NCBI GenBank assembly: GCA_045593645.1
Contig: JAZNWZ010000130.1
Span: 1 to 64,000, forward strand
Origin: Fimenecus sp045593645
GTDB taxonomy: Bacteria > Bacillota > Clostridia > Oscillospirales > Acutalibacteraceae
DNA: 64,000 nucleotides
Reading direction: 5' to 3'
Shown here: in pieces, positions 1 through 8,036 of the stretch
Position numbering within the stretch: the stretch's first letter is position 1
Layout of the letters: every line of letters begins with the position of its first letter
Translations under genes and position numbers: made by a program
Notes under the pieces: generated by a model
Told to the model about the DNA's origin: nothing
Database searches by the model: none
The model's input: the letters and a program-made list of their open reading frames with translations, nothing else

Positions 1-457
1 ACTGTCCTGGGTCAGCGTCGTCCATTGGGTGATCTGCAAGACCACAACCACCTTGCCAAGTATCTCTTTGATTGTTGATAACATTACGCCACAACTGTTC
101 AGTATAAATACGACCGTTGCCGTTTACATTACCGAATCTTGATACTGGAAATTTCCAAAGCTTTCTTTCTGAAGAAATACCTTCCTCACGGAGTTTCTTG
201 ATAACATTATCGAAAACTGCTCTTTCCTGAAGATTAGTTGTACCTTCACGAAGTTTGATAGCAGCTTTCAAAGCACCTGTAGTTTCAGACTCTGTAAAGC
301 GTTTACCTACATTTGCTTTATATGCTCTCGATTCTTTTAACTCTGCTGGGATTTCGTTTTCATTAAGAAGCTTGTAATCATTGTTAGATAAACGTAAAGC
401 ACTTTCACGAATGTGATAAAGCTTGTGGCCGTTTACCTCAATAAATCTTTCACTCAT
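1..457 (-). CDS. Prohead core protease (gp21-like), 3' end outside window
   Basis: The 152 visible codons resemble the T4 gp21 (peptidase S80) prohead protease, which cleaves scaffold and capsid proteins during head maturation. The hallmark is NGNGRIYTEQLW (residues 112-123), matching the family's NxNxRxYP strand, followed by LADHP with the presumed catalytic His143. About 110 residues precede this core, more than in T4 gp21, so an N-terminal extension is present. The ATG is preceded by GGGAGAACAGA. A class 3 motif lies at 509-517 upstream. The catalytic Ser part is beyond the left edge. Confidence 0.75.
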   Translation of the reverse strand, partial: MSERFIEVNGHKLYHIRESALRLSNNDYKLLNENEIPAELKESRAYKANVGKRFTESETTGALKAAIKLREGTTNLQERAVFDNVIKKLREEGISSERKLWKFPVSRFGNVNGNGRIYTEQLWRNVINNQRDTWQGGCGLADHPMDDADPGQ

Positions 458-508
458 TCTGTTCTCCCATATAATGAAGCATATATTGCTCCCACGAAGT
501 TATAATAA

Positions 509-528
509 TTAGTTAGTATTTATTTATA
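509..528 (-). promoter_or_regulatory. Class 3 (late-type) motif upstream of prohead protease
   Basis: Minus strand reads TATAAATAAATACTAACTAA, i.e. tandem ACTAA boxes next to a TATAAATA that looks like the T4 late promoter core. It overlaps the end of the upstream fibre gene. A similar TACTAACTAATTA precedes the major capsid gene. Confidence 0.45.
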
Positions 529-3339
529 CCAAACGTCCACATCGTGAATCTCGTGATAGAAACGATTATTATCAACTGTATGAGGATGAATATGAGAAAA
601 GTAATTAAACTTAAACTTTCTTTCAGGATTAAGAATAGCCTCATAAGCGACTCGTCTCTGAACCTGTGAATCGGGTGATTCATTATCAACAACGATAAAA
701 CCATCATCACAATAAAGATTAGGGACTTTATAAGGGTCAAGACCAATATCAGCTGCATTTAAGTAAGAGTTTTTAATATTTGTTGGGAACCAAATTCTCC
801 AATCTTTATTTTGATTAGGCGTATCATAGAAGATGTTGCCATAATTAGGATTTTCATTTAAGTAAAGATTTTCAATTTCAGTAAGGTTATGACAACCATC
901 AAAAACATTATCGTTATTACCAAAACGCAACAAAGCTAATTCTTTTACCGATTGGAGTCCACTTTCTTTGAAAAGACTGTGAATATCTTGAACGCTATCT
1001 GGGAAATAGAAGTATCCATCTTTGCTTGTAGGATTCACCCAGTCTTTTGTCCAAGAGTTTGTGTCCAAGTGGTATGTATAGTTTTGATAATGCATACTTG
1101 AGTTAGGTTGCAACCAATTACCCTCAACATCAACAAGATTTTCACAATCAGCAAAAGCTTCTGCAATTGTTTGTATTCCTTCTGGGAATACTGCAGTTTT
1201 AAGACTTGCAACCTTTGAGTTCTTGAACAATTTATCACCATTCAATACTGAAGTCCAACTTGTAAAGAATGTTGGGTCAACAACACCCGAGTTTTCAAAA
1301 GCACTTTCAGCATCAAGTGTATCAACAACAAAGTCTATATGTGGGTTTGTAATAAAAGCGCCATCAAAGATATGTTTTGCACTTTCAACTTTAATACGTC
1401 CTTGATTTGTGATTGAACCGATTGCTGACTCAATATTCTTACAATTCATAAATAAGTTATCAGCCTTTAATATTTTGTTTCTATTAAAGTTGATAGACTT
1501 AATATAAGGTACATCTTTGAAAATATCACTTATATCTTGAGGAGGACAATCGTTATCATTTAAGTATCTATTAAAAGGAACTTGTATTGTTCTTGTGTGG
1601 TCAGGGTGATTTGCGTCTCCACTCCAATTAGCAACCCAATCAAGATATGATTCAGCAACATCTTTATTATAAGAATATGTCGTCGTCTTTGGACGCTGTC
1701 CAGTTATAGGAGGATTATTCTGACTTGCACCTGGAGTTGATGCGCTGCCCTTAGGTCCGCCCAAAGAATAGTATTCATACACAACTGCTCCATAACCAGA
1801 ATTATAGTTGCCGTTAGTTGTATATGAACGGTCAGGTATTGTGAAGTTCATAGGAATAATATCAGTCTGACCATTAGGCGCGAGGGCCCAATACCCATAA
1901 GTATTTTGTGTTGGCGGAACCCAAGTATACTTATCTCTAATATCATTATATGTTACTGTAGTCCACTTTACACTTCTTCCATAGCCAAGATTATGGCCTA
2001 AGTCATAATCATTCCAATTTTCACCGTGAATTTCTGCGCTAAACACAGGACCTGTATTTGTTTCTGTTACAACCTTTCTTCTCCAAAAAGTCTCTTGATG
2101 GTGTTGTGGAATCCAATATCTTTCTGCAATATTAACAGGCTTCATAACATAAGTTGCAACATCAAGATTTGTAATATTCAAACGGAAATTATCATCAGGG
2201 TCCCATATAGGAGATATTATATCATTAAGCTTAGGGCCGTTATGTACACTGTTTAAAATAACTGACGTATCAAGTTCAAGTGTTGGATCTTTTGTATTTT
2301 CAAAAGCGCCATAATCCCATATATCTTTAAGGTTATATAAAAGATTTTGAATACCTTTTACTTTGTCCTCATAATTATCAGTAATAGTAATATCTGGGTC
2401 GGGATCAGCAGGACGATTTGGACCTTCTGCCCATACTACTAGTTGTGAATACGCAGTACTGAAGTCAGTGTTATCAAAATGAAGATTAAGTAAGTTATCT
2501 GAGCTATCAATTAAGTTGATTTCTGATTTTATATCTGGGTTAGGCGTACTTGTTTCATTAAGAGTATCAAGCCTATTCTTCAACGGTACACTATTGATAG
2601 CTTTTAAGATAAGAATATTTGGATTGAAATTATCTTGACTTTTTTGCCAATCATAATCAGCACCGCTTTGTGCTTGATTTGCAAGCCATTCAGGTAAAGT
2701 TCCGTTATAAGGGCAATCCCAGAAGTATGTTCTGTTTAAGCCGTCGTACCATTCAGGCCCGTGTCCTAAAACGTCGATTGTATCTTTAACGCCTTTCTTT
2801 CCTATAGTCTTCGCAAGTTTTTTATCTTTACTGAAAATATAATCAGCTGTTGTATTTACAAGTCTTTGAAAACCTGATATGTCCTCTAAGGATTCACAGT
2901 TTGCAAACATTGAAGAAGCGTCTGAAACATTTACTGCTTCAATTCTTGCGCCTTTTAAGTTGCTACAATTTGCAAACATTTCAACAGCGTTTTCATTTTC
3001 ACCTGACTTTACTGTCACATAACGAATTTTATTATTGCCTTTATAAAATCCATTTTCACAGTGGTCAATGTATAAGTCAAGAGGCCCATCGTAGTTTCTT
3101 AATTTACTTTTTGAAACGCTATTATCTTTAACCCAAATAGGCATAGGCATTGAAGGGTTTGCACCGTAAAATATATCAAGAGGAGAAAGTTTTTTGATAT
3201 AAGTACCTATATCGCTGATGTTAACGCTGTCACTTACATTAAAACTATAAGTAGCCTCACCACCATACAAGCTAACGATAGTACCTGAGTCTAATTTATA
3301 TATACCTCTTCCGTGATAAACAATAGTACACTTAGCCAT
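520..3339 (-). CDS. Putative tail fibre / receptor-binding protein with BspA-type leucine-rich repeats (939 aa)
   Basis: Start chosen at MAKCTIVYHG, preceded by GGAGAACTTA, not the in-frame codon four residues upstream; the ATG overlaps the upstream stop (TAATG). BspA/LRR_5-like repeats occur at both ends: near residues 125-165 (VEMFANCSNLKG, SSMFANCESLED) and in the last third (NLFMNCKNIES, EAFADCENLVD, NVFDGCHNLTE). The middle is rich in aromatic residues and prolines and looks like beta domains. BspA-type repeats commonly mediate surface binding, so an adhesin role on the virion is inferred from the fold and from its place between protease and virion genes. No enzymatic motif is seen. Confidence 0.55.
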   Translation of the reverse strand: MAKCTIVYHGRGIYKLDSGTIVSLYGGEATYSFNVSDSVNISDIGTYIKKLSPLDIFYGANPSMPMPIWVKDNSVSKSKLRNYDGPLDLYIDHCENGFYKGNNKIRYVTVKSGENENAVEMFANCSNLKGARIEAVNVSDASSMFANCESLEDISGFQRLVNTTADYIFSKDKKLAKTIGKKGVKDTIDVLGHGPEWYDGLNRTYFWDCPYNGTLPEWLANQAQSGADYDWQKSQDNFNPNILILKAINSVPLKNRLDTLNETSTPNPDIKSEINLIDSSDNLLNLHFDNTDFSTAYSQLVVWAEGPNRPADPDPDITITDNYEDKVKGIQNLLYNLKDIWDYGAFENTKDPTLELDTSVILNSVHNGPKLNDIISPIWDPDDNFRLNITNLDVATYVMKPVNIAERYWIPQHHQETFWRRKVVTETNTGPVFSAEIHGENWNDYDLGHNLGYGRSVKWTTVTYNDIRDKYTWVPPTQNTYGYWALAPNGQTDIIPMNFTIPDRSYTTNGNYNSGYGAVVYEYYSLGGPKGSASTPGASQNNPPITGQRPKTTTYSYNKDVAESYLDWVANWSGDANHPDHTRTIQVPFNRYLNDNDCPPQDISDIFKDVPYIKSINFNRNKILKADNLFMNCKNIESAIGSITNQGRIKVESAKHIFDGAFITNPHIDFVVDTLDAESAFENSGVVDPTFFTSWTSVLNGDKLFKNSKVASLKTAVFPEGIQTIAEAFADCENLVDVEGNWLQPNSSMHYQNYTYHLDTNSWTKDWVNPTSKDGYFYFPDSVQDIHSLFKESGLQSVKELALLRFGNNDNVFDGCHNLTEIENLYLNENPNYGNIFYDTPNQNKDWRIWFPTNIKNSYLNAADIGLDPYKVPNLYCDDGFIVVDNESPDSQVQRRVAYEAILNPERKFKFNYFSHIHPHTVDNNRFYHEIHDVDVWYK

Positions 3340-4283
3340 TAAGTTCTCCAATGCATATTCATAATTGTTGCTTCATTATCAACTTTATCATCAACCCAAC
3401 CAAAGTTCATATTATTGATACTTGAATTAGATGTCTTATCTTCAACCCATTTAAGATTAAGATTGTTCACAAAACCATTTAAGCTTTCTTTTGTGAATGG
3501 GTCAGCAGCTGGCTTATTTTCAGGTTTTTTAGAAGCCTCAGGAATATTACCGTCAAAAATAACTTCAACTTTCAAATAACATTCTGGGTCAGGTATTGAA
3601 TTGCCATCTTCACCGCTTAAATAAATTTCAACATTTTGCCCAGGAGGTAAATCACAATACTTAAATGTTTTACGTTTATTGTCAGAACAGTCTGTTGTGT
3701 AATCATCTTCCCAAGCCATTTCTTGTCTTGTACTCCAGTGTGTCTCTTCCCAGAACCACCAACTTGTTGTCCAAGAATAAGGTACATCTGTTAAACGATA
3801 ATTTCTTTTGCAATGAATTCTTGCATCAATATTGCCATCACCACTGAAGTCATAACTATAAGAGCTGCTGCTACTGCTGCCGCTTGAATAACTTGAATAA
3901 TAATAAGGACAAAAGTTTCCATTCCAATCATAATAGCTTAATTCATTATTTTGAAAGTGGTCATAATAAGTAACAAAAACTTGTGCGGTTTGATCCGTGT
4001 TGTTTGTATATTCAAACTTGTGAAGTATAGCATTGTTGCCTTTAGGACGACCACGTGCTCTCCAATATGCAAGTACTACATCGCGGTCACTATGATAATC
4101 GTAATCCTTTCCTGCCTCAAATACAATTCTTTTAATTCCTAAAGCACTATTTTCTTCATAGCCCTCAAGGTCATAACCTTGAGGCTCAAAGAAACAATCG
4201 TCCATTGAGGCATATTTATTGTTTAATGTTTGACATAGGTCGAGCTGACCTTCAATGTAAGAGTTGTCACTAAACTTAAACAT
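3339..4283 (-). CDS. Putative virion protein, aromatic-rich, with C-terminal short repeats (314 aa)
   Basis: No family recognised. It has a Ser/Tyr-rich stretch near residue 135-150, a Trp-rich patch (SWTTSWWFWEETHW) near 170-185 and three imperfect C-terminal repeats of the form NNLNLKWVEDK, NNMNFGWVDDK, IMNMHWRT. The Trp-rich style resembles the giant protein at 8037-14009. The start ATG lies 6 nt after a class 3 ACTAA motif and has no Shine-Dalgarno. It is coupled by TAATG to the LRR fibre gene downstream, so a structural role is likely. Confidence 0.45.
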   Translation of the reverse strand: MFKFSDNSYIEGQLDLCQTLNNKYASMDDCFFEPQGYDLEGYEENSALGIKRIVFEAGKDYDYHSDRDVVLAYWRARGRPKGNNAILHKFEYTNNTDQTAQVFVTYYDHFQNNELSYYDWNGNFCPYYYSSYSSGSSSSSSYSYDFSGDGNIDARIHCKRNYRLTDVPYSWTTSWWFWEETHWSTRQEMAWEDDYTTDCSDNKRKTFKYCDLPPGQNVEIYLSGEDGNSIPDPECYLKVEVIFDGNIPEASKKPENKPAADPFTKESLNGFVNNLNLKWVEDKTSNSSINNMNFGWVDDKVDNEATIMNMHWRT

Positions 4284-4289
4284 ATAAAT

Positions 4290-4299
4290 TTAGTTTAGT
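4290..4299 (-). promoter_or_regulatory. Class 3 motif, start-proximal
   Basis: Minus strand GACTAAACTAAATTTATATG: two ACTAA boxes, the nearer one 6 nt before the ATG at 4283. No Shine-Dalgarno is present. It overlaps the stop codon of the helicase gene. Confidence 0.5.
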
Positions 4300-5926
4300 C
4301 GAACCCTTTTATCCTTTGTAAGAATTGATTAGGGAGCCACTTCTTATATTTCGTTACCCAATAACGGAACGAAGAGTCGAGAATGAAAGTTGCAGAATGG
4401 TCTTCCGCTGAACGAGTTGAACGCCCACAAGCTTGAACCAAATTCTTCAACATCTGGCAGGTATACCAATCAGAATTGATTTCAGACTTCTTTTTTGTTC
4501 TTGGGTCGCCAAGTGAAGAGAATGGCATTTTGACAACAATTTGGAATCTTGATAAGTCATCTTTCAAGTCAACGCCTGTTGTCATTGAAGGTGAAAGAAG
4601 CACAGTGTTTTGTGATCTTTCGTGTATCTTCAATAAGTTTTGATTTGTCACATCTTCACTTGCTTTTATTAAGAAGCGGTCGTGATTATGTTTATGTATA
4701 AGAATACTGTTCCATATTTTATCAGCAACTTTATAATTGCCTGTATGAATAATGCCTTTATCATTTGGCTTCTTCTGCATAATAAAGTCGATTGCCTGAC
4801 AAGCTTTAGGAAGAGACTCTTCAATGTTTTGATAACTCATACTTCCGCAAGGCATAAAGTAAATAGGCGACTTGCTTGGGTCAAAAGAAGATTCAACTTT
4901 TACAACAAGACACTGATTAGGGTCAATACCTAATTCTTTTATAAAGCCATCAGTGTCAAGAATTGTTGCAGACATAAAGATAAACTTTTCGGCCCAGTTA
5001 TTACAAAACTTTTTGAACAAAGAGTCAACATTTAATGGAGTAAATGTCAAATGCCCGTCAGTATCACAAGCAACAATCCAATCGTCTTTCTTCTGAAAGT
5101 TGAATACTTCCATCTTTTTGTAAAGTTTATCAATATCATAATAAAGCTTATGTGTTTTTGATAAGATGTCAAGAGTATCTTCATCAAGGTCCTCAGGGTT
5201 ATCTTCTCCCAATTCCTCTTTCATCATATCAAATAATTCATTTCTTTTATTTACAACTGCAGCATAAGTTACAGCAAATCTTGCTTTATTGCTTTCCGTC
5301 CACCCATCTTCAGTGAAACGCTGAATATGCATATCTCTATCGGGAAGATTGTCAAACAAGCCATACATTCTATCAAGATGTTCTGGGTCAATTGTAAAAG
5401 AAGCAAAGTTGATAAGCTGATCTTCAATAAGGTGACATTCATCAAAAACCATCAACTTTCTTGGCTTCCATAAACTGCTGCAATCGAAGGCGCGGAAAAT
5501 ATAAGCATAAGATGTAAGTACAATTTGAGATGCAAGAGCCTTCTTTCGAAGAGCATAGTATTTACAAGTGAACATACACTTAGGTGGCTCTGCACTTGCC
5601 TTTCTTAAGGTACAAGGACCATTTTCACAGTTAAGGCGACCGTTTCTATCACAAGGGTAATTTGCTTTACCTTTGATAGAAACCATATTTCTTTCGTGAG
5701 CAAAGTCATCAACATACTGCTGCTGAAGTTGTTTTGTTTCTGTAATGATAAAAGAGTTCTCACACCAGTTTGCGGCTGTTTTTGCAATACCTGACTTACC
5801 TGTACCGACATCGCACTGCAAAATAAAATACTTCTTATTATCCCAGTTCTTTACAATTTCAGACAACACTCTTTCCTGCTCAGGACGAATATTATCATAC
5901 GGGAAATATTTTTTGTAGTCTATCAT
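4295..5926 (-). CDS. DinG/XPD-type Fe-S superfamily 2 DNA helicase (543 aa)
   Basis: An ATP-dependent 5'-3' helicase candidate of the DinG/Rad3 family. Seen motifs: Walker A DVGTGKSG (GTGKS at 41-45); a four-Cys cluster of Fe-S type between motifs I and II (YPCDRNGRLNC, GPC, KCMFTC); DEAH-variant DECH in VFDECHLIED near residue 160; SATIL motif III; and motif VI QACGRSTRS near the C-terminus. Length is shorter than bacterial DinG and typical for phage versions. The ATG follows a class 2 GTTAATATT motif by 7 nt without a Shine-Dalgarno. Likely role: unwinding in phage recombination or repair. Confidence 0.8.
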   Translation of the reverse strand: MIDYKKYFPYDNIRPEQERVLSEIVKNWDNKKYFILQCDVGTGKSGIAKTAANWCENSFIITETKQLQQQYVDDFAHERNMVSIKGKANYPCDRNGRLNCENGPCTLRKASAEPPKCMFTCKYYALRKKALASQIVLTSYAYIFRAFDCSSLWKPRKLMVFDECHLIEDQLINFASFTIDPEHLDRMYGLFDNLPDRDMHIQRFTEDGWTESNKARFAVTYAAVVNKRNELFDMMKEELGEDNPEDLDEDTLDILSKTHKLYYDIDKLYKKMEVFNFQKKDDWIVACDTDGHLTFTPLNVDSLFKKFCNNWAEKFIFMSATILDTDGFIKELGIDPNQCLVVKVESSFDPSKSPIYFMPCGSMSYQNIEESLPKACQAIDFIMQKKPNDKGIIHTGNYKVADKIWNSILIHKHNHDRFLIKASEDVTNQNLLKIHERSQNTVLLSPSMTTGVDLKDDLSRFQIVVKMPFSSLGDPRTKKKSEINSDWYTCQMLKNLVQACGRSTRSAEDHSATFILDSSFRYWVTKYKKWLPNQFLQRIKGFD

Positions 5927-5929
5927 ATT

Positions 5930-6025
5930 TTAAAATATTAACAACAGAAGAACGGTGCAAATGATTTTGATTGGGAATATTATTTTTATAGCTTTGAATA
6001 ATTTATAGTTATCGATGTGTATCAT
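5930..6025 (-). CDS. Small hydrophobic peptide (31 aa)
   Basis: Starts at an ATG sharing its A with the stop of the LRR gene (TAATG) and has GGAGTC 4 nt upstream. The sequence begins MIHIDNYKLFKAIK and ends in a hydrophobic run (IIFPIKIICTVLLLLIF), i.e. one predicted membrane segment. Its last codons contain the class 2 motif of the helicase gene. No family recognised; supported only by the ribosome binding site, coupling and hydrophobic pattern. Confidence 0.45.
   Translation of the reverse strand: MIHIDNYKLFKAIKIIFPIKIICTVLLLLIF
5934..5942 (-). promoter_or_regulatory. Class 2 motif before helicase gene
   Basis: GTTAATATT on the minus strand, 7 nt before the helicase ATG; no Shine-Dalgarno between. 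Confidence 0.5.
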
Positions 6026-6768
6026 TAAAGACTCCTTAAGTTGTTGATAAGTACTTTGGCATCTTTAGGAGAAATGACTTTGAAGTAGTCTTGATATTTA
6101 GACCAGTTCTTATCTCTTATAAAGAAGTCAACTTGAACATCAGAATAAAAATAAATATTGCGAATAGGACAACCGTAGAAAGTTGAAGAAAAGATTTTTG
6201 GTGGCAAGATTCTTTCAACAAAAATGTCAGTCAAAAGCATACTGCCTTCAAAAGCTTTTTTGCCAATCGTCTCCAACGGATTTTGTATTTTGATATATCT
6301 TAAGCTTGAAGTTTGAAAAGCTTCATCTTCAATTTGTTCAACTTCATTTAAGTTGATTGATTTCAGATTAAGACAGCCTGCGAAACAATTACTTGGGATG
6401 TTTTTGATATTACTTGGGATGTCGATTGTTTCAAGACCTGAATAAGCAAATGAACTTTCTGATAAGTTTGCAACATTTGAAAAATTGAAGTTCTTTAATC
6501 GTGAACAAAAAGAAAAAGCTTCCTTTGCAATAATTTCAGGAAACCCATCAAAACGTATTAAATTTTTACAATTCGCAAAAGCTCTTTCACCAATGATTTT
6601 TGTTTGTTCGCCGCATATCACACAAGATAAGCCAATTGAACCTTCAAAACTCTTAGGCATAATATTCCCATCGTAGCTCATCATTTCCGCTACATAAAGG
6701 ACATCATCGATTTTGCGACATTTTTTAATGTCTTTTTCTTTTTCAATTTTTATTGTTTTTGTATTCAT
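6025..6768 (-). CDS. BspA-type leucine-rich repeat protein (247 aa)
   Basis: Tandem LRR_5/BspA repeats fill residues about 50-200: IGERAFANCKNLIRF, IAKEAFSFCSRLKNF, LSESSFAYSGLETI, IPSNCFAGCLNLKSI, IEDEAFQTSSLRYI, IGKKAFEGSMLL. No signal peptide is seen. It sits in a cluster of small hypothetical genes, coupled by ATGA to the gene upstream, not in a virion cluster. It could be an accessory receptor-binding or intracellular protein; the family alone does not decide. Confidence 0.6.
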   Translation of the reverse strand: MNTKTIKIEKEKDIKKCRKIDDVLYVAEMMSYDGNIMPKSFEGSIGLSCVICGEQTKIIGERAFANCKNLIRFDGFPEIIAKEAFSFCSRLKNFNFSNVANLSESSFAYSGLETIDIPSNIKNIPSNCFAGCLNLKSINLNEVEQIEDEAFQTSSLRYIKIQNPLETIGKKAFEGSMLLTDIFVERILPPKIFSSTFYGCPIRNIYFYSDVQVDFFIRDKNWSKYQDYFKVISPKDAKVLINNLRSL

Positions 6769-6995
6769 CTTTTAGATAAAGTTTCTAGGTCGTTAGCCCA
6801 ACCCTTTTCATAAAGGAATTCATTGAGCTTTCGAATGTCATCCTCACAAACATAAGATTTAAGTTTGTAAATAGCTTCGTCTCCGCTCCCAAGTTTTTCA
6901 ATCTTGACTTCGTAAACAACTTCTTTTGTTAGGATGTCCTCAACAGCATTAAGGACGTCTTTGACATTTGTTCTTTTGAACCAAGTACCCGTCAT
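6765..6995 (-). CDS. Hypothetical protein (76 aa)
   Basis: Start placed at MTGTWFKRTNV, with GGAGGCAGCAAA directly upstream. The open frame continues 69 nt further, but that part lies inside the class 1 promoter at 7035-7070, so the longer TTG start is rejected. Charged, no motif recognised. It is the first gene after that promoter and is followed by the LRR gene through ATGA overlap. Confidence 0.6.
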   Translation of the reverse strand: MTGTWFKRTNVKDVLNAVEDILTKEVVYEVKIEKLGSGDEAIYKLKSYVCEDDIRKLNEFLYEKGWANDLETLSKR

Positions 6996-7034
6996 TTTGC
7001 TGCCTCCGTTTCTTCTGAATTCCTCCCATTTACC

Positions 7035-7070
7035 CAATAATAATATAAAAGGAAGTTCCGACAAGTTTAA
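7035..7070 (-). promoter_or_regulatory. Class 1 sigma70-like promoter
   Basis: Minus strand TTAAAC (7070-7065), 17 bp, TATATT (7047-7042) followed by ATTATTG. Drives the 76-aa and LRR genes. A class 2-like GTTAATATA (7081-7073) overlaps just upstream, within the stop codon region of the preceding gene. Confidence 0.7.
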
Positions 7071-7309
7071 TTTATATTAACACTTTCGAGTACAAACTCA
7101 AGATCTTCCTTCTTTTTTCCTGAATTGTAAACAAGTTCGAAAATGTCTTTAATTTTTGTAAATGTTTCCTGAAGGACAGGCAACTTTTCAGAAGCTTCTT
7201 TTGTCAAATATATAGGATATTTTGCAACTTCAAAACCATCGTCATCAACAATGATTATAAAAAGCATTCTTTCTTCGTCGCCTTTAACGTCCTTAAAAAC
7301 TAACTTCAT
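7067..7309 (-). CDS. Hypothetical protein (80 aa)
   Basis: Begins MKLVFKDVKGDEE, acidic/basic alternating, probably a small alpha/beta protein; no family recognised. ATGA overlap with the upstream gene, whose end supplies GGAG. Its stop codon overlaps a GTTAATATAAAT element and the -35 box of the next promoter. Confidence 0.55.
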   Translation of the reverse strand: MKLVFKDVKGDEERMLFIIIVDDDGFEVAKYPIYLTKEASEKLPVLQETFTKIKDIFELVYNSGKKKEDLEFVLESVNIN

Positions 7310-7590
7310 AAGTTTTCAAACTCCTTACGATGATGTGTCTCGATAACACAAGTAATAATCTTATGTGTATCAGCATCACAAACAATCGTAATCAATTTAT
7401 CTTCAACTCTTAAAGTAAAATACTCGGAATGCCGACCTTTGTTGTCATACTTTGTATGAGGTTCTGTTGTTTTCAAAACACTTAAGATGTAAGCTCGTGA
7501 GTCCTCATTCAATGGTACGCCAACTCTTTCAGCATATACTTGATAAAAGTATTTTGTAAAAGAGTAATCCTTAGTAGTTTCCACTTTCAA
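7306..7590 (-). CDS. Hypothetical protein (about 94 aa)
   Basis: The open frame runs back to 7641 but overlaps the upstream gene by 71 nt. A TTG at 7590 (GGGAGAAAATTG) gives a better spaced start, and a GTG lies two codons later. The C-terminal half (YFTLRVEDKLITIVCD followed by HKIITCVIETHH) forms a beta hairpin pattern seen in several small toxin-like and phage proteins, but no family can be named. Start uncertain. Confidence 0.45.
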   Translation of the reverse strand: MKVETTKDYSFTKYFYQVYAERVGVPLNEDSRAYILSVLKTTEPHTKYDNKGRHSEYFTLRVEDKLITIVCDADTHKIITCVIETHHRKEFENL

Positions 7591-8008
7591 TTTTCTCCCT
7601 ATTTTCAAAGAAGATTGAAAGCTGCTTTGGGTCTTGAGCAATTTGTGTACCCGCTATTAAACCCATATCATAAATAGCTTTTATGATACTTTTGAAATCT
7701 TCTTTGACAACATCCTGATAACTCAAAATTAGTTTGCCGTCTCTCGTAATGTTGTCTATAAGTGATAAGAAGTATTCATATAAAGTATCATAATTCTTTT
7801 CAACGTAGAAGTCTGAAATATTTTGATTTAAGTTTTCAACTGCTTCAGACTTACTCCCACTCTTCTTTGCGTTTGATTGAATTATTGAAACAACGCCATC
7901 AGAGAAAGCTCTCTGGGCTAAATTGACAATTTTTGATGAAGCGTATTCATCATTTGTAATCTTCTTTGCCTCGTCCTTGTAATAAGGCAATCTTGAATTA
8001 ACTGTCAT
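7571..8008 (-). CDS. Hypothetical protein (145 aa)
   Basis: Begins MTVNSRLPYYKDEAKK; predicted mostly helical. GGAGGTTTT precedes the ATG. It directly follows the giant virion gene and has a class 3 motif (8032-8036) upstream, so late expression and a virion or assembly role are possible. No family recognised. Confidence 0.5.
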   Translation of the reverse strand: MTVNSRLPYYKDEAKKITNDEYASSKIVNLAQRAFSDGVVSIIQSNAKKSGSKSEAVENLNQNISDFYVEKNYDTLYEYFLSLIDNITRDGKLILSYQDVVKEDFKSIIKAIYDMGLIAGTQIAQDPKQLSIFFENREKIESGNY

Positions 8009-8020
8009 AAAACCTCCGAC

Positions 8021-8036
8021 ATTTATATTATTTAGT
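8021..8036 (-). promoter_or_regulatory. Class 3 motif
   Basis: Minus strand ACTAAATAATATAAAT ahead of the 145-aa gene; here a GGAGG follows, so this transcript would have a leader. Confidence 0.4.

Noticed and set aside
2132..2140. GTTAATATT inside the LRR fibre gene as a class 2 promoter
   Set aside because: It encodes Val-Asn-Ile in frame and no gene begins downstream; a similar in-frame copy lies near 16336.
6996..7064. N-terminal extension of the 76-aa gene from a TTG
   Set aside because: This segment is the class 1 promoter, while an ATG with GGAGG follows it.
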